A stretch of 64,000 nt of DNA, from contig OY756970.1 in NCBI GenBank assembly GCA_963580455.1, forward strand, positions 9,982,001 to 10,046,000. Direction: 5' to 3'. Below the pieces are notes generated by a model. The model was not told where the DNA came from, did no database searches, and was given only the letters and a program-made list of their open reading frames with translations. The translations under genes and the position numbers were made by a program. The DNA comes from Euonymus europaeus. Lineage: Eukaryota; Streptophyta; Magnoliopsida; Celastrales; Celastraceae. Position 1 is the stretch's first letter. The number at the start of each line of letters is the position of its first letter. Below, piece by piece: positions 38,665 through 50,500 of the stretch.

Positions 38665-40660
38665 CATCTTTCTTATGACAAATGGACAAAACTGTTTATA
38701 GCTCCTCCATAGAGTGAGTTGAGCAACTTCAGACAATCAAAGTTGCCCGGTGTACACTTTTTATTGTTCCTTCTATGTCAAATTTTACGAGTATAAGCTT
38801 CCTAGATTATTTCGATGCCAAAACCTCAATTTTCTTATGACAAATGGATAAAACCGTTTATAGCTCCTCCATAGAATGATTTGAGTAATTTCGGACCATC
38901 AAAGTTGCTCGGTGTACACTTTTTATTGTTCTTCGATGTCAGATTTTACGAGTATAAGTTTCCTAGATTATTTCGATGCGAAAACAACAACTTTCTATGA
39001 CAAATGGACAAAAATGTTAAAAGATGCTTCATAGAGACAGTTGAATAACTTCGAGTCATCAAAGTTGCTTGGTGTACACTTTTTACTGTTCTTTTATGTC
39101 AAATTTTACGAGTATATGCTTCCTAGATTATTTCGATGCGAAAACACCAACTTTATAAGACAAATTGGACAAAAACGTTAAAAGATCCTCCATAGAAAGA
39201 GTTGAGCAACTTCGAATCATCAAAGTTGCACGATGTACACTTTTTATTGTTCTTTTATGTCAAATTTTATGAGTATCTGCTTCCTGGAGTATTTTGATGA
39301 CAAAACCCCAACTATCATTGACAAATGGACAAAACCGTTAAAAGCTACTTCATAGTGAGAGTTGAGCAATTCTGGACCATCAAAGTTGCTCGGTGTACAC
39401 TTTTTATTGTTCTTCTATGTTAAATTTTACGAGTATAAGCTTCCTAGATTATTTCGATGTCAAAACACCAACTTTCTTATGACAAATAGACAAAACCATT
39501 TTTAGCTCCTCCATAGAGTAAGTTGAGCAACTTCGGACTATCAAAGTTGCTCGGTGTACACTTTTTATTGTTCTTCTATGTCAAATTTTACGAGTATAAG
39601 CTTCCTAGATTATTTCGATGCCAAAACCCTAACTTTCTATGACAAATGGAAAAAACCGTTTAAAGTTCCTCCATAGAGTGAGTTGAGCAACTTCGGAGTA
39701 TCAAAGTTGCTCGGTGTACACTCTTTACTGTTCTTCTATGTCAAATTTTACGAGTATAAGCTTCCTAGATTATTTCGATGCGAAAACACAAACTTTATAA
39801 GACAAATGGCAAAAACATTAAAAGATCCTCCATAGAGAGAGTTGAGGAACTTTGAATCTTCAAAGTTGCTCGGTGTACACTTTTTATTGTTCTTTTCTGT
39901 CAAATTTTACGAGTATATGCTTCCGGGATTATTTTGATGCCAAAACCCCAACTATCAATGACAAATGGATAAAACCGTTAAAAGCTACTTAATAGTGAGA
40001 GTTGAAAAATTCCGGACCATCAAAGATGCTTGGTGTACACTTTTTATTGTTCATCTAAGTCAAATTTTACGAGTATAGGCTTCCTAGATTATTTCGATGC
40101 CAAAACCCCAACTTTCTATGACAAATGGACAAAACCGTTTAAAGCTCCTCCATAGAGTGAGTTGAGCAACTTCAAACTATCAAAGTTGCTCGGTGTACAC
40201 TTTTTATTGTTCTTCTATGTCAAATTTTACGAGTATAAGCTTGCTAGATTATTTCGATGACGACAATCCCAACTTTCTTATGACAAATGGACAAAACTGT
40301 TTATAGCTCCTCCATAGAGTGAGTTGAGCAACTTCAGACAATCAAAGTTGCCCGGTGTACACTTTTTATTGTTCCTTCTATGTCAAATTTTACGAGTATA
40401 AGTTTCCTAGATTATTTCGATGCGAAAACACCAACTTTATAAGACAAATTGTACAAAAACGTTAAAAGATCCTCCAAAGAGAGAGTTGAGCAACTTCGAA
40501 TCATCAAAGTTGCCCGGTGTACACTTTTTATTGTTCTTTTATGTCAAATTTTATGAGTATATGCTTCCTGGATTATTTTGATGCCAAAACCCCTACTATC
40601 AATGACAAATGGACAAAACCGTTAAAAGCTACTTCATAGTGAGAGTTGAGCAATTCCGGA
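38665..40660 (+). repeat. Rearranged third copy of the 19-mer HOR
   Basis: Begins with the segment also found at 33851 and 36900, the latter 1765 bp (11 monomers) upstream, and follows the 36900 copy through the class D, CACGATG and GGAGTATC monomers. From about 39830 it resembles the 36290-36430 stretch (GAGGAACTTTGAATCTTC), and from about 40060 the 35570-36170 stretch (AACTTCAAACTATC at 35676 and about 40170, 4494 bp or 28 monomers apart). It is therefore a mosaic of pieces from the two preceding copies. Confidence 0.8.
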
Positions 40661-41635
40661 CCATCAAAGTTGCTCGGTGTACACTTTTTATTGTTCTTCT
40701 AAGTCAAATTTTAAGATTATAAGCTTCCTAGATTATTTCGATGCCAAAATTCCAACTTTCTATGACAAATGGACAAAACCGTTTAAAGCTCCTCCATAGA
40801 GTGAGTTGAGCAACTTCGGACTATCAAAGTTGCTCGGTTTACACTTTTTATTGTTCTTCTATGTCAAATTTTATGAGTATAAGCTTCCTAGATGATTTCG
40901 ATGCCAAAACCTCAAATTTCTTATGACAAATGAACAAAACCGTTTATAGCTCCTTCATAGAGTGAGTTGAGCAACTTTGGACTATGAAAGTTGCTCGGTG
41001 TACACTTTTTATTGTTCTTCCGTGTCAAATTTTACGAGTATAAGCCTCCTATATTATTTCGATGCGAAAATACCAACTTTATAAGACAAATGAACGAAAA
41101 CGTCAAAAGATCCTCCATAGAGATAGTTGAAGAACATCGAATCATCAAAGTTTTTGGTGTACACTTTTTATTGTTCTTTTATGTCAAATTTTACGAGTAT
41201 TTGCTTCCTAGATTATTTCGATGAGAAAACACCAACTTTATAAGAAAAATTGGACAGAAACGTTAACAGATCCTCCATAGAGAGAGTTGAGCAACTTCGA
41301 ATCATCAAAGTTGCTCGGTGTACACTTTTATTATTCTTTTATGTCAAATTTTACGAGTATATGTTTCCTGGATTATTTTGATGCCAAAACCCCAACTATC
41401 AATGACAAATGGATAAAACCATTAAAAGCTACTTCATATTGAGAGTTGAGCAATTTTAAACCATAAAAGTTGCTCGGTGTACACTTTTTATTGTTCTTCT
41501 ATGTCAAATTTTACGAGTATAAACTTCCTAGATTATTTCGATGCCAAAACCGCAACTTTGTATGACAAATGGATAAAACCATTAAAAGCTACTTCATAGT
41601 GAGAGTTGAGCAATTCTGGACCATCAAAGTTGCTT

Positions 41636-41795
41636 GGTGTACACTTTTTATTGTTCTTCTATGTCAAATTTTACGAGTATAAGCTTCCTAGATTATTTCG
41701 ATGCCAAAACCCCAACTTTCTATGACAAATGGACAAAACCGTTTAAAGCTCCTCCATAGAGTGAGTTGAGCAACTTCGGACTATCAAAGTTGCTC
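41636..41795 (+). repeat. Reference satellite monomer, class A (160 bp)
   Basis: This monomer matches the consensus I derived by eye at every position, so it serves as the reference, numbered 1-160 from GGTGTACAC. Landmarks: palindrome GTGTACAC at 2-9; T-rich stretch at about 10-38; HindIII site AAGCTT at 46-51; TTTCGATGCC at 61-70; A-rich stretch at about 71-110, including AAAACCCC and ACAAAACCG; and inverted repeat arms GAGCAACTT (133-141) and AAGTTGCTC (152-160). G+C counted on this monomer is 60 of 160. Class A is recognised by AACTTTCTATGAC or AACTTTCTTATGAC after the AAAACCCC block, then GTTTAAAGCTCC or GTTTATAGCTCC and AGAGTGAGTTGAGCAAC. Confidence 0.93.
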
Positions 41796-41804
41796 GGTGT
41801 ACAC
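41768..41804. repeat. Inverted repeat plus GTGTACAC palindrome in each class A monomer
   Basis: Arms GAGCAACTT (41768-41776) and AAGTTGCTC (41787-41795) are perfectly complementary with a 10-base spacer. The self-complementary octamer GTGTACAC follows one base later (41797-41804). The same 37-base composite recurs in most class A monomers, so only one instance is annotated. It could extrude as a small hairpin or cruciform, or bind a dimeric protein; neither is shown by sequence alone. Dyad symmetry has been proposed as a common property of centromeric satellites that lack CENP-B boxes. Confidence 0.85.
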
Positions 41805-44800
41805 TCTTTATTGTTCTTCTATGTCAAATTTTACGAGTATAGCTTCCTAGATTATTTCGATGCGAAAAGACCAACTTTATAAGACAAATGGACAAAAACG
41901 TTAAAAGATCCTCCATAGAGACAGTTGAAGAACTTCGAGTCATCAAAGTTGTTTGGTGTACACTTTTTATTGTTCTTTTATGTCAAATTTTATGACTATA
42001 TGCTTCCTGGATTATTTTGATGACAAAACGCCAACTATCATTGACAAATGGACAAAACTGTTAAAAGCTACTTCATAGTGAGAGTTGAGCAATTTCGGAA
42101 AATCAAAGTTGCTCGGTATACACTTTTTACTGTTCTTCTAAGTCAAATTTTACGAGTATAAGCTTCGTAGATTATTTCGATTCCAAAACCCCAACTTTCT
42201 ATGACAAATGGATAAAACCATTAAAAGCTACTTCATAGTGAGAGTTGAGCAATTCTGGAAAATCAAAGTTGCTCGGTGTACACTTTTTACTGTTCTTCTA
42301 AGTCAAATTTTACGAGTATAAGCTTCGTATTTTATTTCGATGCGTAAACACCAACTTTATAAGACAAATTGGACCAAAACGTTAAAAGATCCTCCATAAA
42401 GAGAGTTGAGAAACTTCAAATCATCAAAGTTGCTCGGTGTACACTTTTTATTGTTCTTTTATGTCAAATTTTACGAGTAAATACTTCGTGGATTATTTTG
42501 ATGAGAAAACCCCAACTATCAATGACAAATGGATAAAACCATTAAAAGCTACTTCATAGTAAGAGTTGAGCAATTCCGGACCATCAAAGTTGCTCGATGT
42601 GCACTTTTTATTGTTCATTCTATGTCAAATTTTTTGAGTATAAGCTTCCTAGATTATTTCGATACCAAAATCCCAACTTTCTATGACAAATGGACAAAAT
42701 CGTTTAAAGCTCCTCCATAGAGTGAGTTGAACAACTTCGGACTATCAAAGTTGCTCGGTGTACACTCATTATTATTCTTCTATGTCAAATTTTACGAGTA
42801 TAGCTTCCTAGATTATTTCGATTCGAAAAGACCAACTTTATAAGACAAATGGACAAAAACGTTAAAAGATCCTCCATAGAGACAGTTGAAGAACTTCGAG
42901 TCATCTAAGGTTCTTGGTGTACACTTTTTATTGTTCTTTTATGTCAAATTTTACGACTATATGCTTCCTGGATTATTTTGATGCCAAAACGCCAACTATC
43001 GTTGACAAATGGACAAAACTGTTAAAAGCTACTTCATAGTGAGTGTTGAGCAATTTCGGAAAATCAAAGTTGCTCGGTGTACACTTTTTACTGTTCTTCT
43101 CTGTCAAATTTTACGAGTATAAGCTTCCTAGATTATTTCGATGCGAAAACACCAACTTTATAAGACAAACGGACAAAAACATTAAAAGATCCCCCATAGA
43201 GTGAGTTGAGCAACTTCGGACTATCAAAGTTGCTCGGTGTACACTCTTTATTGTTCTTCTATGTCAAATTTTACGAGTATAAGCTTCCTAGATTATTTCG
43301 ATGCGAAAACACCAACTTTATAAGACAAATGGACAAAAACGTTAAAAGATCCTCCATAGAGTAAGTTGAGGAACTTCGAATCATCAAAGTTGCTCGGTGT
43401 ACACTTTTTATTGTTCTTTTCTTTCAAATTTTAAGAGTATATGCTTCATGGATTATTTTTGATGCTAAAACCGCAACTATTAATGACAAATGGATGAAAC
43501 CGTTAAAAGCTACTTCATAGTGAGAGTTGAGCAATTCCGGATCATCAAAGTTGCTCGGTGTACACTTTTCATTGTTCCTTCTACGTCAAATTTTTCAAGT
43601 ATAAGCTTCGTAGTTTATTTCGATTCGTAAACACCAACTTTATAAGACAAATTGGACAAAAACGTTAAAAGATCCTCCATAGAGAGAGTTGAGAAACTTT
43701 GAATCATCAAAGTTGCTCGGTGTACACTTTTTATTTTTCTTTTATGTCAAATTTTACGAGTAAATTTTTCCTGGATTATTTTGATGCCAAAACCCCAACT
43801 ATCAATAACAAATGGATAAAACCATTAAAAGCTACTTCATAGTGAGAGTTGAGCAATTCCGGACCATCAAAGTTGCTCGGTGTGCATTTGTTATTGTTCC
43901 TTCTATGTCAAATTTTTCGAGTATAAGCTTCCTAAATTATTTCGATCCCAAAACCCCAACTTTCTATGACAAATGGACAAAACCGTTTAAAGCTCCTCCA
44001 TAGAGTGAGTTGAGCAACTTCGGACTATCAAAGTTGCTCGGTGTACACTCTTTATTATTCTACTATGTCAAATTTTACGACTATAGCTTCCTAGATTATT
44101 TCGATGCGAAAAGACCAACTTTATAAGACAAATGGACAAAAACGTTAAAAGATCCTCCATAGAGACAGTTGAAGAACTTCGAGTCATCAAAGTTGCTTGG
44201 TGTACACTTTTTATTGTTCTTTTATGTCAAATTTTACGACTATATGCTTCCTGGATTATTTTGATGCCAAAACGCCAACTATCATTGACAAATGGACAAG
44301 ACCGTTAAAAGCTACTTCATAGTGAGAGTTGAGCAATTCCGGAAAATCAAATTTGCTCGGTGTACGCTTTTTACTGTTCTTCTAAGTCAAATTTTACGAG
44401 TATAAGCTTCCTAGATTATTTTGATGCCAAAACCCCAACTATCAATGACAAATGGATAAAACCGTTAAAAGCTACTTCATAGTGAGAGTTGAGCAATTCC
44501 GGACCATCAAAGTTGCTCGGTGTGCATTTGTTATTGTTCCTTCTATGTCAAATTTTTCGAGTATAAGCTTCCTAGATTATTTCGATCCCAAAACCCCAAC
44601 TTTCTATGAAAAATGGACAAAACCGTTTAAAGCTCCTCCATAGAGTGAGTTGAGCAACATCGAACTATCAAATTTGCTCGGTGTACACTCTTTATTGTTC
44701 TTCTATGTCAATTTTACGAGTATAAGGTTCCTAGATTATTTCGACGCGAAAACACCAACTTTATAAGACAACTGGACAAAAACGATAAAAGATCCCCCAT

Positions 44801-45250
44801 AGAGAAAGTTGAGGAACTTCGAATCATCAAAGTTGCCCGGTGTACACATTTTATTGTTCTTTTATGTCAAATTTTATGAGTATATGATTCCTGGATTATT
44901 TTGATGCCAAAACCCCAACTATCAATGAAAAATGAACAAAACCGTTAAATGCTACTTGATAGTGAGAGTTGAGCAATTCTGGACCATCAAAGTTGCTCGA
45001 TGTACACTTTTTATTGTTCTTCTATGTCAAATTTTACGAGTATAAGCTTCCCAGATTATTTCGATGCCAAAACACCAACTTTCTTATGACAAATAGACAA
45101 AACCATTTATAGCTCCCCCATAGAGTGAGTTGAGCAACTTCGGAAAACATAAGTTACTCGGTGTACACTTTTTATTGTTCTTCTATGTCAAATTTTACGA
45201 GTATATGCTTCCTAGATTATTTCGATGCCAAAACCCCAACTTTCTATGAC

Positions 45251-45254
45251 AAAT
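45251..45254. other. Target-site copy AAAT, left of copia LTR
   Basis: AAAT precedes two extra bases (CA) and then the LTR; AAAT follows the LTR at 47546-47549. Related uninterrupted monomers at about 55361, 57765 and 60168 read CAAATGGAC at this point. The expected five-base duplication would be AAATG, so the left copy has probably changed by a base substitution and insertion. The net insertion is 2295 bp. Confidence 0.6.
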
Positions 45255-46770
45255 CATGAAATGAATTATATCTACTGATTTAAGCTTCATTATATATCTT
45301 TGGAATCATGTTTGATCATGTATGATATAAATTGGACGAATCTGGACTGACTTATTTTTCGATACTAAAATCTGTCACAACATCACACTGCGCACACGTT
45401 GATTGAACAGTCATAACTTATTCATATTAGCTTTGATTGACTTGATTCTTGTTCTGAAAATTATTTAAGACACTCTGGAATTTTTCATTGTCAAATAGTG
45501 TCAGGTCAATTTTATGCTTATGAGGTTCAATTTATCTGTTGAAATAAATTCACCTGTGTAGTCATTAAACTGGGCTAGTTGAGATTTGCATGATCAAATT
45601 GAATGACCAAATGACCTCAGTTATAAGTGAAATTTTGTATGCACATTCAATTATATATGAAATGATTTATCATGTGCTTACTTGAATTTTATTAAGCTTA
45701 TAACATGTTGATTAACCTAAGTGCTAGCATTGAAGCTCTTTGAGCTTACAAGCAAAAATGGGATGTTTTGTCATCTATTCTTTTTGTAGGCTTAATCAAC
45801 TGATCATCATGAGCCTATTTGAAGTATCATGAAGCTGATTCTATTGAGAAAATTTGTGCATCATGATTTGAAGCTCATGTAGACAAGTTTGGACATGGTC
45901 AACCCTACTTGGTTCAAGGTTGACATTTTGTGTGCAAGAAATGGTTCCAGCCGTGTGCCTTGTGTTATTATTGCTGGAGAATTAACTCAAGAACTTCTAG
46001 AAGCTTTATTATTTGATTTGGAGTCAACAAAGTAGAGGGAATACAAGTTTGAAATACTTGGTTGGTAGTGTGCCTAACACTTGCACTATGGAGACAAGGA
46101 AGAGACAAGGGAGAGACAAGATGACATAAAGTTATAATATTTTCCAGAATTTAAGATGGACTTGTTTGGCATTCCTTGAGAGAGAGTTGCTTCATGAAGA
46201 AGACTCATTTGATTGATCCAAACAAGGTGCAACTCAAAAGGACAACTCTTGACAAAATGATGCCAACGGCTTGATCTTCAATGGCTGAGATCAATTTCAT
46301 TTGAATTAAAGAAAGGTCCAGATTTGAAAGTAGCTTCAAGGGCCAAGATTTGAAGATGTATTGATCCAATGGCTGAGTTGGTTTTGTTTGTTTTGAAGAG
46401 AGAAGGGTCGGCCATTCTTTCTAGGTGGAAGAAGCATTTGCAGATTTTTTTCTAAGTGTTCAAGCTTACTTGCTCTCAACTTCATCTTCTTGATTCAAGC
46501 TTCTTCCTTGCGATCTCTTGCTACCACTTTGATTACATTCAAGCCATCATCTTTCTATTTGAAAGAGAGATCCAAAAACTCCTTGAACCACCCCAAAATC
46601 TTTCTACCCTTGGGTACTCTTGGTGTGTTCTTGAGAGTTCTTCAACAAAGCTTCACCTAAACCTATTCTTGATCTAGTGTGAGCTTTGTGTGAGATTACA
46701 AGAGTGTTTGCTACACATTTGAATCCAAACCCATTTGAGCAACATCTTGTGAATTTGAGTGTTCTCCAAC

Positions 46771-46779
46771 TATATATAG
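46771..46779 (+). promoter_or_regulatory. Possible TATA box of the copia LTR
   Basis: TATATATAG stands in a mixed-composition stretch about two thirds of the way through the LTR. LTR promoters drive the element's RNA and often carry a TATA box upstream of the R region. A second, weaker TATA-like run lies at about 47024-47030 (CTATATATCC). No transcript evidence is available. Confidence 0.4.
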
Positions 46780-47503
46780 CCTAGAGCTAATCTTGAGAGA
46801 ACCAAAATCCAAATACTTGTAAAAGTCCCTTTTGAGGGCATTACCTTTGAGAGGTGTGTGAAAGTTTAAGGTTAGCTTCAAACCTTGTTGGTGTACAAGT
46901 TTGGGGTGTTCTTGGAAACCCTAAGTTTGTGGTGAACTTGCAAAACCACATATATCCTTTAGTGGATTGGGAAATCCTAAGCTTGAGGGCTTAGGTAGTG
47001 GATGTAGGTGTGAGCACCGAACCACTATATATCCTTGTGCACACTATTTTGATTTCCTTGCTTGTTTGTGTGTTAGACTTGCTGCCTTGTAGTGACTTAT
47101 TTGTGATTATCATTCTATTGGTGTTATTGGTGATTTGTGTGCCTTAGAAGTTGATATTAGGGTGTTGCTTGCTGCCATTGCTTGTTGGGATATTGCTTGT
47201 GGTTGAACAACTTGTGATTATTGAATTCTAGGTATACTTTTGATTGTTAATTTTCCAGAATACCAATCTGTCCGTGAATTGTTCATATATCTAGACTTTG
47301 AATTTTGAGCTGAATTTTTGATATAGTGTTCATTGACGTGTTGTAATATTGCATATCAAATTTCGTTACATTCCGAGTTGAATTGCTAGGTCAAATTGCA
47401 TTTACACGATTGGTGCGCAGATTTGCATTCTTGACATTGCCTTAATCATTTGTGAGTTTTTAGGTTGTGGTTTTGTGCTTGGGGTTTATACTTAGTTTTT
47501 TAA

Positions 47504-47530
47504 AACACAATTCACCCCCCCTCTTGTGTT
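47504..47530 (+). other. C-rich hairpin at the 3' end of the copia LTR
   Basis: AACACAA and TTGTGTT are perfect 7-base complements around a 13-base loop containing seven consecutive C. The hairpin lies 15 bases from the LTR end, and its position and C-run resemble 3' ends of SIRE/Maximus LTRs as I remember them. Confidence 0.7.
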
Positions 47531-47545
47531 AGCCTAGTGATTTCA

Positions 47546-50500
47546 AAATGGACAAAACCGTTTAAAGCTCCTCCATATAGTGAGTTGAGCAACTTCGGAC
47601 TATCAAAGTTGCTCGATGTACATTCTTTATTGTTCTTCTATATCAAATTTTAAGAGTATAAGCATCCTAGATTATTTCGATGCGAAAACCGCAACTTTCT
47701 TATGACAAATGGACAAAACCGATTATAGCTCCTCCATAGAGTGAGTTGAGCAACTTCGGACTATCGAAGTTGCCCGGTGTACACTTTTTATTGTTCTTCT
47801 ATGTCAAATTTTACGAGTATAAGCTTCCTAGAATATTTCGATTCCAAAACCGCAACTTTCTACGACAAATAGACAAAACCGTTTAAAGCTCCTCCATAGA
47901 GTGAGTTGAGCAACATCGAACTATCAAAGTTGCTCGGTGTACACTCTTTATTGTTTTTCTATGTCAAATTTTACGAGTATAAGCTTCCTAGATTATTTCG
48001 ATGCGAAAACACCAACTTTATACGACAAATGGACAAAAACGTTAAAAGATCCTCCATAGAGAAAGTTGAGGAACTTCGAATCATCAAAGTTGCTCGGTGT
48101 ACACTTTTTATTATTCTTTTCTGTCAAATTTTACGAGTATATGCCTCCTAGATTATTTTTGATGCCAAAACCGCAACTATTAATGACAAATGGACAAAAC
48201 CGTTAAAAGCTAATTCATAGTGAGAGTTGAGCAATTCCGGACCATCAAAGTTGCTCGGTGTTTACTTTTCATTGTTCCTTCTATGTCAAATTTTTCAAGT
48301 ATAAGCTTCGTAGTTTATTTCGATGCGTAAACACCAACTTTATCAGACAAATTGGACAAAACGTTAAAAGATCCTCCATAGAGAGAGTTGAGAAACTTTG
48401 AATCATCAAAGTTGCTCGGTGTACACTTTTTATTGTTCTTTTATGTCAAATTTTACGAGTAAATACTTCCTGGATTATTTTGATGCCAAAACCCCAACTA
48501 TCAATGACAAATGGATAAAACCATTAAAAGCTACTTCATAGTGAGAGTTGAGCAATTCCGGACCATCAAAGTTGCTCGGTGTGCACTTTTTATTGTTCCT
48601 TCTATGTCAAATTTTTCGAGTATAAGCTTCCTAGATTATATCGATGCCAAAACCCCAACTTTCTATGACAAATGGACAAAACCGTTTAAAGCTCCTCCAT
48701 AGAGTGAGTTGAGCAACTTCGGACTATCAAAGTTGCTCGGTGTACACTCTTTATTGTTCTACTATGTCAAATTTTACGAGTATAAGCTTCCTAAATTATT
48801 TCGATGCCAAAACACCAACTTTCTTATCACAAATAGACAAAACCGTTTATAGCTTCTCCATAGAGTGAGTTGAGCAACTTCGGACTATCAAAGTTTCTCG
48901 GTGTACACTCTTTATTGTTCTACTCTTTGAAATTTTACGACTATAGCTTCCTAGATTATTTTGATGCGAAAAGACCAACTTTATAGGACAAATTGACAAA
49001 AATGTTAAAAGATCATCCATAGAGACAGTTGAAGAACTTCGAGTCATCAAAGTTGCTTGGTGTACACTTTTTATTGTTCTTTTATGTCAAATTTTACGAC
49101 TATATGCTTCCTGGATTATTTTGATGCCAAAACGCCAACTATCAAAGACAAATGGACAAAACTGTTAAAAGCTACTTCATAGTGAGAGTTGAGCAATTCC
49201 GGAAAATCAAAGTTGCTCGGTGTACACTTTTTACTGTTCCTCTAAGTCAAATTTTACGAGTATAAGCTTCCTTGATTATTTCGATGCCAAAACACCAACT
49301 TTATAAGGCAAATGGACAAAAACATTAAAAGATCCTCCATAGAGTAAGTTGATCAACTTCGGACTATTAAAGTTGCTCGGTGTACAATTTTATTGTTCTT
49401 CTATGTCAAATTTTACGAGTATAAGCTTCCTAAATTATTTCGATGCCAAAACACCAACTTTCTTATCACAAATAGACAAAACCGTTTATAGCTTCTCCAT
49501 AGAGTGAGTTGAGCAACTTCGGACTATCAAAGTTTCTCGGTGTACAATTTTATTGTTCTTCTATGTCAAATTTTACGAGTATAAGCTTCCTAAATTATTT
49601 CGATACCAAAACACCAACTTTCTTATGACAAATAGATAAAACCGTTTATAGCTCCTCCATAAAATGAGTTGAGCAACCTCGGACCATCAAAGTTGCTCGG
49701 TGTACACTTTTTATTGTTCTTCTATGTCAAATTTTACGAGTATAAGCTTCGTAGATTATTTCGATGCGAAAACACCAACTTTATAAGACAAATGGACAAA
49801 AACGTTAAAAGATCATCCATAGAGAGAGTTGAGGAACTTTGAATCATCAAAGTTGCTCGGTGTACAATTTTTACTGTTCTTTTATGTCAAATTTTACGAG
49901 TATATGCTTCCTGGATTATTTTGATGCCAAAACCCCTATCAATGACAAATGGATAAAACCATTAAAAGCTACTTCATAGTGAGAGTTGAGCAATTTCGGA
50001 CTATCAAAGTTCCTCGGTGTACACTTTTCATTGTTCCTTCTATTTTAAATTTTTCGAGTATAAGCTTCCTAGATTATTTCGATGCGAAAACACCAACTTT
50101 ATAAGACAAATTGCACAAAAATGTTAAAATATCCCCCATAGAGAGAGTTGACAAACTTCGAATCATCAAAATTGCTCGTTGTACACTTTTTATTGTTCTT
50201 TTATGTTAAATTTTACTAGTATATACTTCCTGGATTATTTTGATGCCAAAACTCCAACTATCAATGACAAATGGATAAAACCATTAAAAGCTACTTCACA
50301 GTGAGAGTTGAGCAATTCCGGTCCATCAAAGTTGCTCGGTGTGCACTTTTTATTGTTCCTTCTATGTCAAATTTTTCGAGTATAAGTTTCTTAGATTATT
50401 TCTATGCGAAAACACCAACTTTATAAGACAAATTGGACAAAAACGTTAAAAGATCCTTCATAGAGAGAGTTGAGCAACTTTGAATCATCAAAGTTGCACG

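Larger units (their letters stand above)
1..45254 (+). repeat. Satellite array, segment 1 (about 160-bp monomer)
   Basis: Uninterrupted head-to-tail tandem array. The landmark GGTGTACAC recurs about every 160-161 bases on the plus strand, and I saw no inverted monomer or unrelated DNA in this segment. The segment is already in mid-array at base 1 and stops at the retrotransposon LTR beginning at 45257. Monomers differ by scattered substitutions and occasional small indels, and fall into several recurring classes arranged in higher-order repeats described separately. There is no gene in these 45 kb: open reading frames reach only about 105 codons and are repeated copies of monomer sequence. 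A near-nucleosomal period in a plant-like context suggests a centromeric or pericentromeric satellite; that role is inference. Confidence 0.97.
40661..45254 (+). repeat. Mixed satellite monomers upstream of the copia LTR
   Basis: About 28 monomers. Several carry GAGTATAGC (one base short, HindIII site lost) followed by GCGAAAAGACC. Parts reappear further right: about 42340-42720 matches about 52311-52708 (offset about 9988), and about 43590-45254 matches about 53700-55364 (offset about 10110). Removing the 2295-bp net LTR insertion from these offsets leaves a near-integer number of monomers. The array is cut at 45254 by the insertion. Confidence 0.85.
45257..47545 (+). mobile_element. Solo LTR, Ty1/copia (probably SIRE/Maximus-like), 2289 bp
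   Basis: Unrelated DNA interrupts the satellite in mid-monomer. It begins TGAAAT and ends ATTTCA, a perfect 6-base terminal inverted repeat with the TG...CA ends of an LTR. Near the right end, AACACAA-TTCACCCCCCCTC-TTGTGTT (47504-47530) is a C-rich hairpin that I recall from the 3' ends of SIRE/Maximus-type copia LTRs. TATATATAG at 46771-46779 could be the LTR promoter. No gag, protease, integrase, reverse transcriptase, primer-binding site or polypurine tract is visible, and only one LTR is present, so a solo LTR left by recombination fits best. A 73-codon open frame at 46456-46677 has no recognisable domain and is not called a gene. The superfamily call is from memory of LTR ends, without a database match. 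Confidence 0.8.

Noticed and set aside
41776..41792. CENP-B box-like match around CTTCGGACTATCAAAGT
   Set aside because: TTCG and the central A fit, but the required CGGG is replaced by AAAG, and plants have no established CENP-B box system. The dyad is the better-supported feature.
1..45254. Dozens of plus-strand open frames of 60-105 codons with similar predicted peptides (for example at 2999-3298, 9573-9863 and 16112-16429), looking like a repeated gene family
   Set aside because: They are satellite monomers read in frame. A 160-bp period shifts the frame by one base per monomer, so frames run about two monomers and stop; copies differ by stop-creating changes, and there are no conserved starts, domains or codon signatures.
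46456..46677. 73-codon open frame in the copia LTR
   Set aside because: No recognisable domain, low-complexity composition, and it lies wholly inside an LTR whose leader-like sequence explains it.
48847..49050. Minus-strand open frame of 67 codons in the satellite
   Set aside because: Chance opening in monomers carrying local substitutions; it spans ordinary repeats and has no equivalent elsewhere in the array.
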